From positions 1,536,978-1,600,977 of the forward strand of contig NW_003314298.1 in assembly GCF_000143415.4 (NCBI RefSeq): 64,000 bases of DNA. The letters run 5' to 3'. The stretch comes from Selaginella moellendorffii (Eukaryota; Streptophyta; Lycopodiopsida; Selaginellales; Selaginellaceae). Positions within the stretch are counted from its first letter, which is position 1. Each line of letters begins with the position of its first letter. The notes below the pieces were generated by a model. It saw only the letters and a list, made by a program, of their open reading frames with translations, had not been told where the DNA came from and made no database searches. Shown piece after piece: positions 21,086 to 32,466 of the stretch. The position numbers were made by a program, and so were the translations under genes.

Positions 21086-24000
21086 AGATCGATTGAAGGA
21101 TTTGTAAAAGAGTAAAATGATACAATTGTAATGTCAGGTGACAGACAAGTTAAGTTTTTCATACAGACAATGTAGATTTTTCTCGTCCGTCTTCTTGTAT
21201 GATGTAATGCTACAACTGTCTGTTTTCTTATATGGTGTATTGTGATCATACCAAAACTCGTAGTACCAAATGGTGCCCCATGGGGGGCATTCCCTAGGCA
21301 TCAAACAACTGACTCAAAACTGGAATGGACAAGGGGAATCTGACTGTTTAATTAAAACAAAGCATTACAATGGTCCTTGTGGATGTTGATGCAATGTGAT
21401 TTCTGCGCAATGGTGTAAATGTTAAAGTGAAGAAATTCAACCAAGCGTGGATAAGTAGCAGGAGTAACTATGACTCTCTTAAAGTAACTAAATGCCTCAT
21501 CATCTAATTAGTAATGTCCATATGTCAAGCACTTGATATGTCCAACACCTAATATGTTTAGGCCCTAGATATGTTGGCCCCTTCCTTTGAAGCAACATTT
21601 CATATCATATGACAGAACATCAGTGGTGATCTTTTAGTCCCACATAAATCTAAGCATGTTCGACACAATGCAACTCTGCACCCATTTATATCGGCATTAC
21701 GGGCTAGTTCGGCCGAGCTGGTTTTGATGATGCTATCATCTGATCTTCCTGAGGAGATGATAGAATTGGCCGAAAAAGTTGCGACGCTCATCCTCTTACA
21801 GAGAGACCACTGGCACCACTACAAAGATAGCTCAGCTGCAAAATACATTTCTCCTGCTGCCACCACTCTTCACGCGCAGCATGCCAGGGTCGTGGCTCAC
21901 TCGACTATGGATAAACCATCCCAGGTTTACCTAGACGTTATACCGAATTCGGCGGACGTTCTTCATTTGCGGAGTTTTGGCAGATACCCAAGACATCGAA
22001 ATCAGATCATTAAAAGACGAGACAATGGGCGTGGAGGTTTTGCAACACCTCCACGCAACTTACGATCCAGAACCAGTGATAGTCCACTTATCCCCTTCAT
22101 TGGGACTGTCGTCTCCTCATCAGCCATGAGCACAGCGTGGACAAAACTGCGGAAGAAACATGGCAAATCACGATCTACTTAGATTTATATGATATTTTCT
22201 ATGGCTAACACCTTAAACTTAAGGGTGGCAGCATAAGTTTTTCTGAGACTTATAAAGCTACTATCCAGAACTTTCTCGAAGGGTACGTGGTGCTAGTGGC
22301 ATCAATCTCTTTTTCAGTTTTGTCAAGGTGACAGAGAACTATACAGTCTTAATATAAGTAGGTAACATACTGAGATTTTCTCCTGGTCGACTGATCTAGT
22401 ATTTACTTTCTATGACTATAGAATAATAGACAAATCCATATGGATGACTGCTTCGGCTCCAAACTGCAAATGACAGAGAGATATGGCAATTTGCGAGGCC
22501 AAACCAAATGACATGGAACATGAGCAAACTGGACTGTCACGACATTTGCTCAAGAAAGATGGAAGATTACATTAATAGAAAAAAGTATAGACATGGTTGT
22601 ACATCTTACAATAGGCACTTTGAGAAAATATGTGCACCTCGGATTTTCATGGATAACTTGATGGCAGTATGCAGACCAGAAATTGAACCCATTGCGACTG
22701 ACTGTGTTTAAGCGGGAGATATTATTCGAATATAAAGAGCATGTGGTATAAACCACAAGAGGTGGATGATTCCGAGCTGGAAAAACTTGTGAAGTACAAT
22801 CGATTTAAGAAATTCATTGATAACAATTTTAAACACAGTCACTACTGATACTAAAATTATTCATGCTAAAAGCATGCCACTAGAAATGAGTCATGGCTTA
22901 AACCATATTCCACCTACACCATTGAATAAAAAGAAGAAAACGTATGCACAAAATGGAAGGAAGTCATATTGGCCAATGAGACTTCCTGAAGACTGGGCTT
23001 GGTGTGGTACAAGCCTCTTTGGAATGGCTCTTGTAAGTTGTACCATGAATTTTTATAAATTTGTATATTATATAAAATTCAATGTGACTAAAGTTAACCA
23101 TACTTAAAAGCAGAGAATATGCAATCTACTTACAGAACTTTAGGACTGGATAAGGCTGCTAACAACCCTAGATTTAATGAGGGATATAAAAGGTTGCAAA
23201 GGCTTGATTTTATGATCTTTGCATGAAACTCATCCAGTTTAAAACAGAATTTATATGAAGCCATTGAAACACTGATCCAGACTAAACCCATAATGTATAA
23301 AAAGACTTCTTATATCTTAATAAAGCACATAAGAAAACATTCAAATAGTTAGCTGTTGCTTGCTTTTATGTAGATTTGAGGTTATACTATCTGAATGTCA
23401 TGCCATAGTAATTCATCTGGAAAGGGACATTAAAACGTGGTATGGGATAAGCAATCTGAAGTGGCCACCCTTGAGCCGCCCTACTCCACTACTCAAAAGT
23501 TATTAGTTTAAAAAAAATTTAAAAATATGCTAAGAATATTAATTAGTTTTTATAAATAAATAATAATAACTTAGCATTTACTTGACCACATTTTAATATG
23601 TTTCATAAATATACATTTATCTAAAAATATATAAACTTAAATATATTAATACTATGAAGCAATATAATTGATTTGTTCAATGCAGATATTGCAAAATGTT
23701 ATAAAGTATACAAATATATAAAGAAATATAATTTTAACAAAGTGATGGATTAGTTGATTGATTTTGTCTAGGAAAACCTCCCTACCAATAAAACCAGAAT
23801 TTATATTAGAAATATTGCTAATGATAAATGGAAATGTAAGATATGAAGGAAGAAACCATAAAGCAAGCTTACTATAGAGAAAATCAAATATATAAGCAAA
23901 TAACTTATAACTACTATGCATGTCAGGCTTGAAAATAAATTTAGAAACAACTAGTAGATATTCCTATAGGCTTCTCCTGCTCACCTGTATAGTGAAAATT

Positions 24001-26445
24001 ACATTTATTCTCTTACAAATATAGTATTGTTATAAAACTTGCAACAACTTAATCTAGATATGCTAAAACAATTCTTTGACACATCTAAATACACAAATGA
24101 TCTTATTCTTATAAATGGACCACAAGCAAGAAAAATTATACTTAGAGATACATCTTTATATATATATAACTCTATCCTTTAGACTTTCTGGAGATTAAAG
24201 AAAAAACCATTGGTCAAAAACTTATGATAATGTATGCCATGACAGAAGGAACTTTCAAGTATGACAAAAGAAAAAAGCTGCTTTTCAAATTTGCAAACTA
24301 TTTTCATAGAGCTTCTAATGGGCCTATTCTTGTCACTTTTAGCTCTTAAATCACCATAGAATCAATACAAGAAATTATTCAATATTTTGCAACTAACAGC
24401 TTCAATAAAAAGTGACTTACCTATTATATTATGAAAACACTTATGAAAAATTTATTTCAAGGAGAAAAATGTGATATTAATAAAATCATCACACACTTAG
24501 AAAGAGGTAGTCCTACCACAATAAACTATACTTTAAGCTAATATATAAGAATAACAAGAAAAACAAACACTATATAGTAATATTTGGTGAGTGGTAGCAC
24601 CTGCTATAGTCAGTGCTATTGCACTACCACAGGAGAGTGATAGGCTTCCCATGTGAAATATATGGGCACCAAAGTTCTTGTAAAGAATAATGCTCTTGTA
24701 AAGAATAAATATAATAATAATTTATTATTATGATAATAAATAATAATTATAAATATTCTAAAGTATCACTACAAATAAACAATTTTTAGGGTTCATGCTA
24801 AAATGTGGGGCAATGGCATCTTCACAGGCAGAACTCTCATAATCCAACCCACATTCTTTCATATCTCAATCCCTTGCTTGCATATGGCTGTTTGTGATGC
24901 AAGTGCTTGTTAAGATTCCATGACTCTATCCAAAGGATGACCCATAATAAACAGCAACCAACTTCCTGTAGATTTGGTTCGTTGACAACAATATTTTTTC
25001 AAATGATGCTAGGTAATATACCATGACACTTCAGAATGACAAAAGCATAACTGTGTAATATTGGGATACAATGGAAGGATAGGTGGCTGGGGACAAGCTA
25101 TTGTGGTTTCAATGATGTATTGAGTTCTTTTGCAGACAATCTAAATGGTCCTTTGAATAGAATATAAAGTAAAAGCTATCTTAATCAAACTTTAGAAAAA
25201 GGAAAACAAAATGTAAATTTATAAGTTGGTTAGAAGCTCCAAATGTTCCACCAAACTTAGGTTTTATCATCTTTTTGGGGAGAAGATATGGAAAAGAAGT
25301 TATTACCTGAGGGTAAGATTTTAGTAACAATGTATCTTATTTATGCATAATACTTTTGAAGTGTCTTCATCTAAATGAAAGCATATCAGGGTCTAAGAGA
25401 ATTGTTTTTTATTTATCAATTTATGTTTTTAGAATTAGACTTCTAGCTTCTAGTTTTATATTAAATCTCAATTTATTTATTCTGAAATTATCATCACAAT
25501 AACCTCGAAAATTTTCAGCGTGATAACTAAATCCTTATCACCAGATCTGGTGAATTGAAGATGTGCTCAAAATAAGTAAAATAATAATTATATTAAATAA
25601 GTTATAATTGTCATAAAAATTGGATTAGTGGTGCAGGTTTGCCAAACTTAATGGGTTTCATAAAGCCTAAAGCTAAAAATTAATATGTAGATGAAGTTTA
25701 AAAGTCAAATTAATATTTAGTTATCTAAATGATGATATGTTATTCAATCCTCTTATATAAAAACCACCATCCTAGAAACTAAAAATTCATAGTACAATAG
25801 AAAAAAATCATCTTGTGCTTATAGCTTTTCAGTTTTTACTAATTTCATTTATGGTCTCACTTGGAATAGATTAATTAATTTACATTTCTAACTAAAGATT
25901 TTAATTCAAATTTCTAGACACTAGTTGATCTAGGCTAGGATTCATAAAAACAAACTTCTGATGCATGCGAAATCAATTAGAGAAATAGTTATACAAATTA
26001 AATATTCCTCAATGCATTCACATTTAATAATGAAATATTAAGGCATCTATTTGCAAAGCTTACTGAAGTTATGTACATATACAACTTAAATTAAGGAATT
26101 TGAACAATAAATACCAAATTTCATCACACTCTCAAATTGTAGATGACAAAATCATACAAAAAGTGCTTCAAGGGAATCAACACACAAAAAAAAAAAATTA
26201 AACTAGTAAATGTAATGCAAATGCTACTAAAAACAGAAAATATTTGATGTTTTTATTGTTACTATAAAATTTTAGACAAATAACAAATCCTATCAAACCA
26301 AAATAAAAATCAAAAGTTTGGTTTAAAGTTTGGTTTCTCTTTTGGTTTGCTAGGATGTGTTATTTGTCTATATTCTTTCTTTCTTTCTTTCTTTCTTTCT
26401 ATATATATATATATATTGTATCGATAATAATAGTAATAGCAGTTG
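21086..26445. other. AT-rich island, probably decayed transposon DNA
   Basis: More than 5 kb of strongly AT-rich sequence. Open frames are short; the longest (21724-22182, 152 codons, +) is not recognisable. I see no LTR pair or complete transposon domain. There are AT-palindromic stretches (for example about 24700-24765) and, at the right end, a (CTTT)n tract at about 26374-26400 followed by (AT)n to 26416. The composition differs sharply from flanking genes. Confidence 0.6.
26374..26416 (+). repeat. (CTTT)n and (AT)n microsatellites
   Basis: About six CTTT units run directly into about eight AT units, ending some 30 bases before the start codon at 26446. Confidence 0.9.
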
Positions 26446-27009
26446 ATGAATTCTAATTTCTATTTTCTTGGATTTCCAATGATAAAGCTCCCTAGTTTGA
26501 TGATCTTTCTCTTGGCAATGGTTTATACTTGCAGTGCACCCCCACCTGCTCCACAGCAAGGGTTGTTTAGGTATTTGCTTGGATATGACTTGCTCACTGT
26601 AGAGCAAGTGAGAGAACTCATGGCCGAAATTATCCAACGTGTACGGGACCTGCGTCTGCACCAGGTGAGAGTAGGGCAGCCCATCACATGGGTTGCTACG
26701 CTTGCAGGAAATGTGCGGGTGTGGGTGGAGGTCCGGGTGACAAACCAGATATGGCGTGAAGATCCCGCGGGTGGAATATGCTCGGTTCCGTCAAACCGGC
26801 TTGTGTACCCATTTGATGACATGCTAACCAGTGTTTTCGACATGTCTCGATCTGTTTTGGATCAACTGTATGATCGGCAACGCTGGTATGGCATTGTGGA
26901 AGTTGTGCTCAATGCATTTGGGATAGAGTATCGTGTTGAAAGGCATAGGGATAGAGACACAACTTTAGAAATTGATCGGGGTGTGAAGCTCTTTAAGGGG
27001 TTTGTCTAG
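26446..27009 (+). CDS. Predicted secreted protein of unknown function
   Basis: An uninterrupted frame of 187 aa from ATG 26446 (alternative ATG 26479). I do not recognise the family. The N-terminus is a good signal peptide: MIKLPSLMIFLLAMVYTCSA from the second ATG, with probable cleavage near CSA-PPP, or a longer form from the first ATG. The mature part has no extra membrane segments, few cysteines (one, in GGICSVPS), and alternates helix-like (VEQVRELMAEIIQRVRDLR) and strand-like segments. Codon use and GC content are clearly more gene-like than the surrounding AT-rich desert, and the upstream sequence is a microsatellite. It has no introns in a genome region where most genes have several. 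It could be a retained lineage-specific gene, a retrocopy or part of a transposon. No enzymatic motif is evident. Confidence 0.5.
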   Translation: MNSNFYFLGFPMIKLPSLMIFLLAMVYTCSAPPPAPQQGLFRYLLGYDLLTVEQVRELMAEIIQRVRDLRLHQVRVGQPITWVATLAGNVRVWVEVRVTNQIWREDPAGGICSVPSNRLVYPFDDMLTSVFDMSRSVLDQLYDRQRWYGIVEVVLNAFGIEYRVERHRDRDTTLEIDRGVKLFKGFV

Positions 27010-28395
27010 ACACTAGGGGTAAAAGATCCTCCACACTCCTCTTGTTCTTGATCTTATGGTTTTTAAAAATATAGATAAGTTTGCTTCCTTTTAACATCCA
27101 AAAGTTTCCTCTTGAGTCCACTCCATTATCTTGTTCTAGAGGCCATGGTGTTGATTCAAGCCTCCAAATCCTTAGGTGTGTAATGACAAATCTCCTCTTT
27201 ATATTGCCACACAGCTTATCAAATAGTAACACTTCTTTGTGGTTTGCTTACGTGATTAATTTCTAGTTAAAGGCGGAGAAAACTAAATAAGATCTTAATG
27301 TCCAAACCGAGTGGATATATTTAAAATATGCTTGGATATTTTAGTATATTCTAGTACTTATTCATTTAGATTAATTTTGTATTTATAATTTATAAACATG
27401 TTTATAATTTATAAACTTTCAAAAGACTTCCTTCTTATTAATCTTAAATTTATAAATTATAAATAAGTTTATAAACTTACATTTGATTAATTTGATTAAT
27501 AAATAATAATAACACTACTATTAAGCAAACCAAACGTTGCTGAATGCAACGAACAGCAAATTATTTGAATATTATATCTCTAATTCTCTATTTATAGTCT
27601 TAAATTATTTAAATAAAAATATATTAATATATTAAACTTACAACAAACCATGATTCCTGTTCTGCAAAGCAGTACAATTACTTAATGTTTCAATTTGATG
27701 AGATGATATTAGTTGTACCCTGGGATACTTTTATTTGCTATTTTATATGGTGAGTTTGGAACACAATTTTCTTTTTAAACTTTTGAATTTATTTTCATGT
27801 TGCTAATTTATGTCCTAAATTGCAACACTATATAACATAACAAAGGATTTATATTATTTAATAGTATATAATGCTGCTATTAATTTTAAAATACAAAAAA
27901 TTCTTATGTGTTATGCTTGATAGTGTTGGTAGCAATGAAAAACCTTTCATATTCTCTATAAGAAAAAACTGTATTCGTATCTTTGTTTGATGCCAACCAT
28001 CCCGATTGCTCAACTCGTCTTTGCACCAATTAACGCCATTGTTTTGGTTTTATATACTTCACAGCAGGGGCCTGTCGTGCACACTAATCTCTCCTAGCCG
28101 GGAAAACAAGAGGGGAAGGTACCCCAAGAGATGTATAGGTATTTCAAAGAATCAAGGCTCTTGGTCCGCACCCCCATCAGCCTCACAAATCTCAGTTTAG
28201 AGGGAGGGAGGAGCAGAAAATATAAAGTTTCTCGAGTGCTGGTCGCCACTTCGCCTTGGTTGTGCGCTTCAAAGAGAAACTGAAACGACATCAACACGGA
28301 GCGCAAGCCAATACGTTCATCATGTCATGGCTTCTGGCTCAGGCCCTGTTCCAATCCAAGGAACATTGAGGCATTACTCTTGCGTAATCTTTTGG
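27010..28395. other. AT-rich intergenic region
   Basis: No gene is supported. It contains the second copy of an AT-rich dispersed repeat (27310-27535). From about 27990 the GC content rises toward the RNASEH2B-derived duplicate. Confidence 0.55.
27310..27535 (-). repeat. AT-rich dispersed repeat, copy 2 (inverted)
   Basis: Reverse complement of this region aligns by eye with 1150-1345, sharing the TATAAACATGTTTATAA block and the ATCCAAGCATATT block in the same order and at similar spacing. The two copies are 26 kb apart and in opposite orientation, which points to a mobile repeat. Confidence 0.55.
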
Positions 28396-29100
28396 TTGAT
28401 ATCACTTCCGAAAGATGAAAGCTTGTTTTTGGGATCAGTGGTTGATCCTCTCTTCATGCTGCTGGAAGAGTCACGAATGACAAAGGTAGAGAAAAATGGA
28501 TCTCATGCCTAAAGCTCTCCAGAAAAATTTCCTTTTGCTGGCATTTAGAAAGCCGACGAGGGCGGTTTGTTCAGAAATTTGGAAAAGACACGATCTGCAT
28601 TGAAACTGTTCTCGCATCATCCTTCTTTTGGCAAAAAAACTCGATGCTATCTGTGACTCGCGAGGTGATCCATCAAGTGTTTGATCTGCTTCCAATGTTG
28701 TTCTACTTTTCTACTTGGTTTTTTTATTCCAACCATTTATTCCATCGGATTGCTTGGAGAATGCGTGAAAAGCGAGCCTTGGCTGCAGCGGCTTTGCAAC
28801 CATTTTTCGTGAGTAAAAGCTCCTCGTTCGAAATCTGTTTTGCTAAGAGCATTGCTCTTTTGTGTTTTAATCTGCCGATTTGGAAGCTTCTAGCAAATCG
28901 AAGAATATATGCCTCTGGGAGTGTGGTCCAATCACAGCCATCTTTTTAGGCATTTGTTTCATACAGCTCGATTATTCCACTTTTTTCTATTGTTGCGCTC
29001 TCAAAGCAGCATCAAACCGAGCGGTGGCTAGCGCAGGAACTTCGAAGATCACAAGCTTTTCCGCGAGGCCGCGCTATCGAAGGATTCGTGAAAGAAAGAT
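28396..29100 (+). pseudogene. Decayed genomic copy of part of RNASEH2B
   Basis: This stretch repeats much of 20080-21085 in the same order. It begins with the exon for SLFLGSVVDPLFMLLEESRMTK (parent has SLYLGSVVDPLFMVLPLLEESRMTK), continues through the parental intron with its GTAGAGAAAAATGGA donor side, then the block around GCCGACGAGGGCGG. It lacks the exons around ELQETRYYRLN and EQTSEALKL, resumes at TATTCCATCGGATTGCTTGGAG, and ends with the C-terminal segment for SAGTSKITSF-ARPR, with the parental stop lost. Because introns are present it is a DNA-level duplication, not a retrocopy. Deletions, frame breaks and the missing 5' exons make it a pseudogene. It lies about 8 kb downstream of the parent in the same orientation. 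Confidence 0.88.
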
Positions 29101-29144
29101 TTATGTAAGATGGTACCATTGTAGCTTTTCTCTTAGCCTTGGCT

Positions 29145-29411
29145 ATGGCGGAAACGAAGAAGACGAAGAAATCAACAATGGTGGCCGTGGCAACGGGTCT
29201 CTCGCTGCTCTTGGATGCCAAGAGCCATGGAGAAACAGCGCGCGCATTGGTCGTCGAGACTGGGGCTGCATTGGATCTCTCCGTGACGATCCGGCGAAAC
29301 CACCGGCGATTCAAGGTGAAGATCACGCTCGAAGGAGCTAGGAAATTCTTGGGTTCCAGCAGCAGCAGCAGCAATCGCTGGAAGGTCATAGGAATCCTCA
29401 CCCTGGACTGA
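29145..29411 (+). CDS. Small hypothetical protein
   Basis: Frame of 88 aa starting MAETKKTKKST directly after the RNASEH2B-derived pseudogene. It contains an Ala/Leu-rich stretch (VAVATGLSLLLDAKSHG), an Arg/Lys-rich stretch (TIRRNHRRFKVKITLEG) and a Ser run encoded by AGC repeats. I do not recognise it. GC content is gene-like, but the opposite strand also has an open frame, so coding status is uncertain. Confidence 0.25.
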   Translation: MAETKKTKKSTMVAVATGLSLLLDAKSHGETARALVVETGAALDLSVTIRRNHRRFKVKITLEGARKFLGSSSSSSNRWKVIGILTLD

Positions 29412-29901
29412 GAAATCCACGAATTCACGATGCTCCATCGCTTCCCCTGTTTCTAGGTCAGAATATCCCTTTAGGGCTCCAACGTTCATAGCCAAATATC
29501 CAGTCGAATATACCACATTCAAGCCGAGCAGCAGCCAATTGGCAGCGCGCCGCGGTGGGGAATATGCCATCACATGGAAAGCGTTGGATGCCCAAAGATG
29601 CCCAAATACTCTCTCTGTGGATGGATGAATGAGGTGGGTGTAGTATCCTGACACGTAGTTAATGAGCGCGTATGATAAGGCTTTGGAGCTTTTTTTTCAC
29701 CTGGGCTAAAGTAGAAATCCTGCTATTTTTATCTTTTACTGCGTGTTCGTTTGGTAAAGTCTACAGGGTGTAGGAGGTGAGAAGTAGCAGCAGTGTGGTG
29801 AGTGATTTGTGCGTTGCTTGAATCATGCTGAGTGGTAGCAGTGGAAGCACTGAAAATGGAAGTGGAAGACGAGGAACAAGAGCTATGGTGGGAGGAGGGA
29901 T

Positions 29902-30199
29902 TTAGTTGAGCATAACTTCTAGAACCGAGAAAGGAAAAAGAAGGAAAAAACAATGACTTACCTCCAGTCCAAATGCCAGTGCCACCAGCGAAGAACTCCA
30001 AGTAAGTAGCCGAGCAGGGGAGTCGCGTTCCTTCGTCCTGCCTGCTAGGAAGGAGATCGATCGATCGATCGAGAAGAAGAGTACAAAGAGAAGAAGAAGA
30101 GATCACACCATCACTGCTGCTGGTGGTGTTGCTGCTGCTACCGGGAAGAACCATCTCTCCTCTTGAATCCCCTTCTTGCTTCTCGTCCTCCAAACTCAT
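29902..30199 (-). CDS. Possible small hypothetical gene, two exons
   Basis: A minus frame starts at ATG 30199 (MSLEDEKQEG...), is Ser/Asp-rich, and reaches LPCSATYLEFFAGGTGIWTG, followed by a strong donor GGTAAGT at about 29961. Splicing to the acceptor TTCTAG at about 29919 gives a short second exon ending at 29902 (about 85 aa in all). The ordered GTGIWTG-containing stretch next to a consensus splice site makes a real gene plausible, but I do not recognise the family. Its start lies only 60 bp from the ABCG start codon on the other strand, so it would overlap the ABCG 5' UTR. Confidence 0.35.
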
Positions 30200-30258
30200 T
30201 GATTGTACCGAGAGCCTTTAAAGTCCCCTGCTTTGCTCGTCTCTGGAGTTCTTCGAGG

Positions 30259-32466
30259 ATGGGCGATGCGAATCCTCACACTGCTGCCGCTGCTGCTGCT
30301 GCTACTGCCACTGCTGCTACAAATGAGAATGCAGTCGACGACGTCCACAAGATATCTCGCCTCTCCTCTGTCGTCCCCAATGGAGTGATCATCAAAGCTT
30401 CCCAGGTCGCCATGGACTCGCCTTACAAGTCCCCCCGCCTCCGGACTTACGAGATCGAGGTCCGGAACCTTTACTACAAGATCATCAAGCGGACCGACCG
30501 GAGCGGCTGCTTCCCTGGAGCTCGGTTCTTCCAACGCCACCATCACCACCACCACCACCACCGTCGCCACCACCACCACCAGGCCAGGTACATTCTTAGG
30601 AACGTTAGCTGCGTAGCTAGGCCCGGAGAGATTCTAGCAGTAGCAGGACCCAGTGGAGCCGGCAAATCCACATTGCTCGAGGTTCTCGCCGGGAGAATTC
30701 ATCCAAGTCACGGACCATCTTCGTCCGTGAGCACCGTCAGCCCCAAGAACAGCAGCATTCTCGTCAACAACCAGCCGATCGACTTCGAGCACTTCCGGCG
30801 CGTCTCCGGCTACGTCATGCAGCACGACGCGTTGTTTCCACTGCTCACGGTCCACGAGACGCTGCTCTTCAGTGCTCAACTCCGGCTGCCTTCGTCGCTC
30901 CCCAAGGCCGAGAAGGCGGCCCGAGTTGAAGCTCTCATGGGAGAGCTCGGGCTCCTCCACGTAGCCGGCTCGCGGATCGGCAGCGAGAACGTCCGGGGCG
31001 TGTCGGGTGGCGAGCGGCGGCGAGTTTCCATCGGAGTTGACGTGATCCACGACCCGGCTGTTCTTCTCCTGGACGAGCCAACATCCGGACTGGACAGTGC
31101 TGGAGCGCTCCAAGTTATCGGGATGCTCAACAACATGGCGGAGTCGCACGGCCGGACGATAATTCTCAGCATCCACCAGCCTGGTTTCCGGATCCTCCAG
31201 CTGATCCACAACATCCTGCTGCTAGCGAACGGAGCCGTCATCCACCATGGTTCTATCGGCCTGCTCGCGACCAGGCTCCAGGAGGCCGGTCACCGGATCC
31301 CCCAGCAAGTGAACGTTCTCGAGTATGCCATCGACACCATCGACCTGTTCGAAGCCGAGAAGAGTGGCATTATCGGAAGCACAACTCTGGGAACGACGAG
31401 GAGTAAAGTTGGCCTCCAAGGATCGCTCCAGGACCTGTTCCTTATGTCCGGCCAGCTGAATGGAGATCATGATCCTGCTGCCGCTGCTAGTGCTGCTGCT
31501 GCTGCTGCCGCCGCTGCTGGCGATGGTGGTGACGTCGAAATGGCGCTGGACGAAGTCACCTCCGAGGTGTCCGACGTAAACTCTCCAGGGCCCGAGGAGA
31601 TGCACCTCGACTACGCGAACTCTCGGTTCCAGGAGATCATGGTTCTGTCCAACCGCTTCAGCAAGAACATCATCCGGACGAGGCAGCTCTTCGCGGCACG
31701 GACGCTCCAGGCTGCGGTGGCCGGTCTCGGGCTTGGCTCGATCTTCTTGCGACTGTCCCACAACAAGGGAGGAATCCAGGAACGCTACGGCTTCTTCGCG
31801 TTCACTCTTACGTTCCTGCTGTCGTCGACCACCGAGGCTCTTCCGCTCTACCTCCAGGAGAAGCAGATCCTTATGAGAGAGACGTCCCGAGGCGCGTATC
31901 GAGTCTCCTCGTACGTGATCTCCAACACTCTCGTCTTCCTCCCGTTCCTGCTCGTCTGCTCCTTGCTCTACTCGGCTCCAACGTACTGGCTGGTCGGACT
32001 GAACCCGTGCATCTCGTCCTATCTCTTCTTCGTGCTCGTTGTGTGGCTCATTGTCGTCATGGCCAACTCCTTCGTCGCCTTCTTCAGCGCTCTCGTCCCG
32101 AACTTCATCATGGGCTACTCCCTCATCTCCGGCAGCATCGGGGCCTTCTTCCTCTTCTCTGGATACTTCATCGCCAAGGACAGCATCCCGGAGTACTGGA
32201 TCTTCATGCACTACATCTCGCTGTTCAAGTACCCTCTAGATGCGCTGCTCATCAATGAATACTCGTCGCCACCAAACAAGTCGAGCTGCTACGGAGAGGT
32301 GGTGGCTGGAAAGTGCACGCTCTCGGGTCGCGACGTGCTCGTCCAGGCTGCTCTCGAGAACGACAGCAAGTGGCTCGACGTTGGTGTCATGATCGGCTTC
32401 GCGATTGCGTACCGCTGCCTGTGCTGCCTCGTGCTGGGGCTCAAGACGAGGCAGAAGAAACAGTAG
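30259..32466 (+). CDS. ABCG half-size transporter (ABCG5-like)
   Basis: Intronless gene for a 735-aa half transporter in the usual ABCG order, nucleotide-binding domain before membrane domain. Walker A GPSGAGKST lies at residues about 129-137, the signature VSGGERRRVS near 247, Walker B VLLLDEPTSGLD near 268, and the switch His in SIHQPG near 305. Six membrane helices follow from about residue 475, including EALPLYLQE, YWLVGLNP and SGYFIAKDSIPEYWIFMHYISLFKYP, which closely resemble the Arabidopsis ABCG5 clade. Such half-transporters dimerise and export lipids, cutin/suberin precursors or hormones at the plasma membrane; the cargo here is unknown. Unusual features are a His-rich insertion before the ABC domain (about residues 94-109) and a polyAla run near residue 410. 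The start is the first in-frame ATG; sequence upstream is open but has no ATG. Confidence 0.94.
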   Translation: MGDANPHTAAAAAAATATAATNENAVDDVHKISRLSSVVPNGVIIKASQVAMDSPYKSPRLRTYEIEVRNLYYKIIKRTDRSGCFPGARFFQRHHHHHHHHRRHHHHQARYILRNVSCVARPGEILAVAGPSGAGKSTLLEVLAGRIHPSHGPSSSVSTVSPKNSSILVNNQPIDFEHFRRVSGYVMQHDALFPLLTVHETLLFSAQLRLPSSLPKAEKAARVEALMGELGLLHVAGSRIGSENVRGVSGGERRRVSIGVDVIHDPAVLLLDEPTSGLDSAGALQVIGMLNNMAESHGRTIILSIHQPGFRILQLIHNILLLANGAVIHHGSIGLLATRLQEAGHRIPQQVNVLEYAIDTIDLFEAEKSGIIGSTTLGTTRSKVGLQGSLQDLFLMSGQLNGDHDPAAAASAAAAAAAAAGDGGDVEMALDEVTSEVSDVNSPGPEEMHLDYANSRFQEIMVLSNRFSKNIIRTRQLFAARTLQAAVAGLGLGSIFLRLSHNKGGIQERYGFFAFTLTFLLSSTTEALPLYLQEKQILMRETSRGAYRVSSYVISNTLVFLPFLLVCSLLYSAPTYWLVGLNPCISSYLFFVLVVWLIVVMANSFVAFFSALVPNFIMGYSLISGSIGAFFLFSGYFIAKDSIPEYWIFMHYISLFKYPLDALLINEYSSPPNKSSCYGEVVAGKCTLSGRDVLVQAALENDSKWLDVGVMIGFAIAYRCLCCLVLGLKTRQKKQ

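Noticed and set aside
21724-22182. 152-codon + frame in the AT-rich island
   Set aside because: I looked for copia gag or protease features and found none I could defend; the flanks have no LTRs.
29172-29654. 160-codon minus frame
   Set aside because: Overlaps the small + frame at 29145-29411 and has no recognisable similarity.
31222-32211. 329-codon minus frame opposite the ABCG gene
   Set aside because: Antisense shadow of a GC-rich coding region with strongly conserved ABCG sequence on the other strand.
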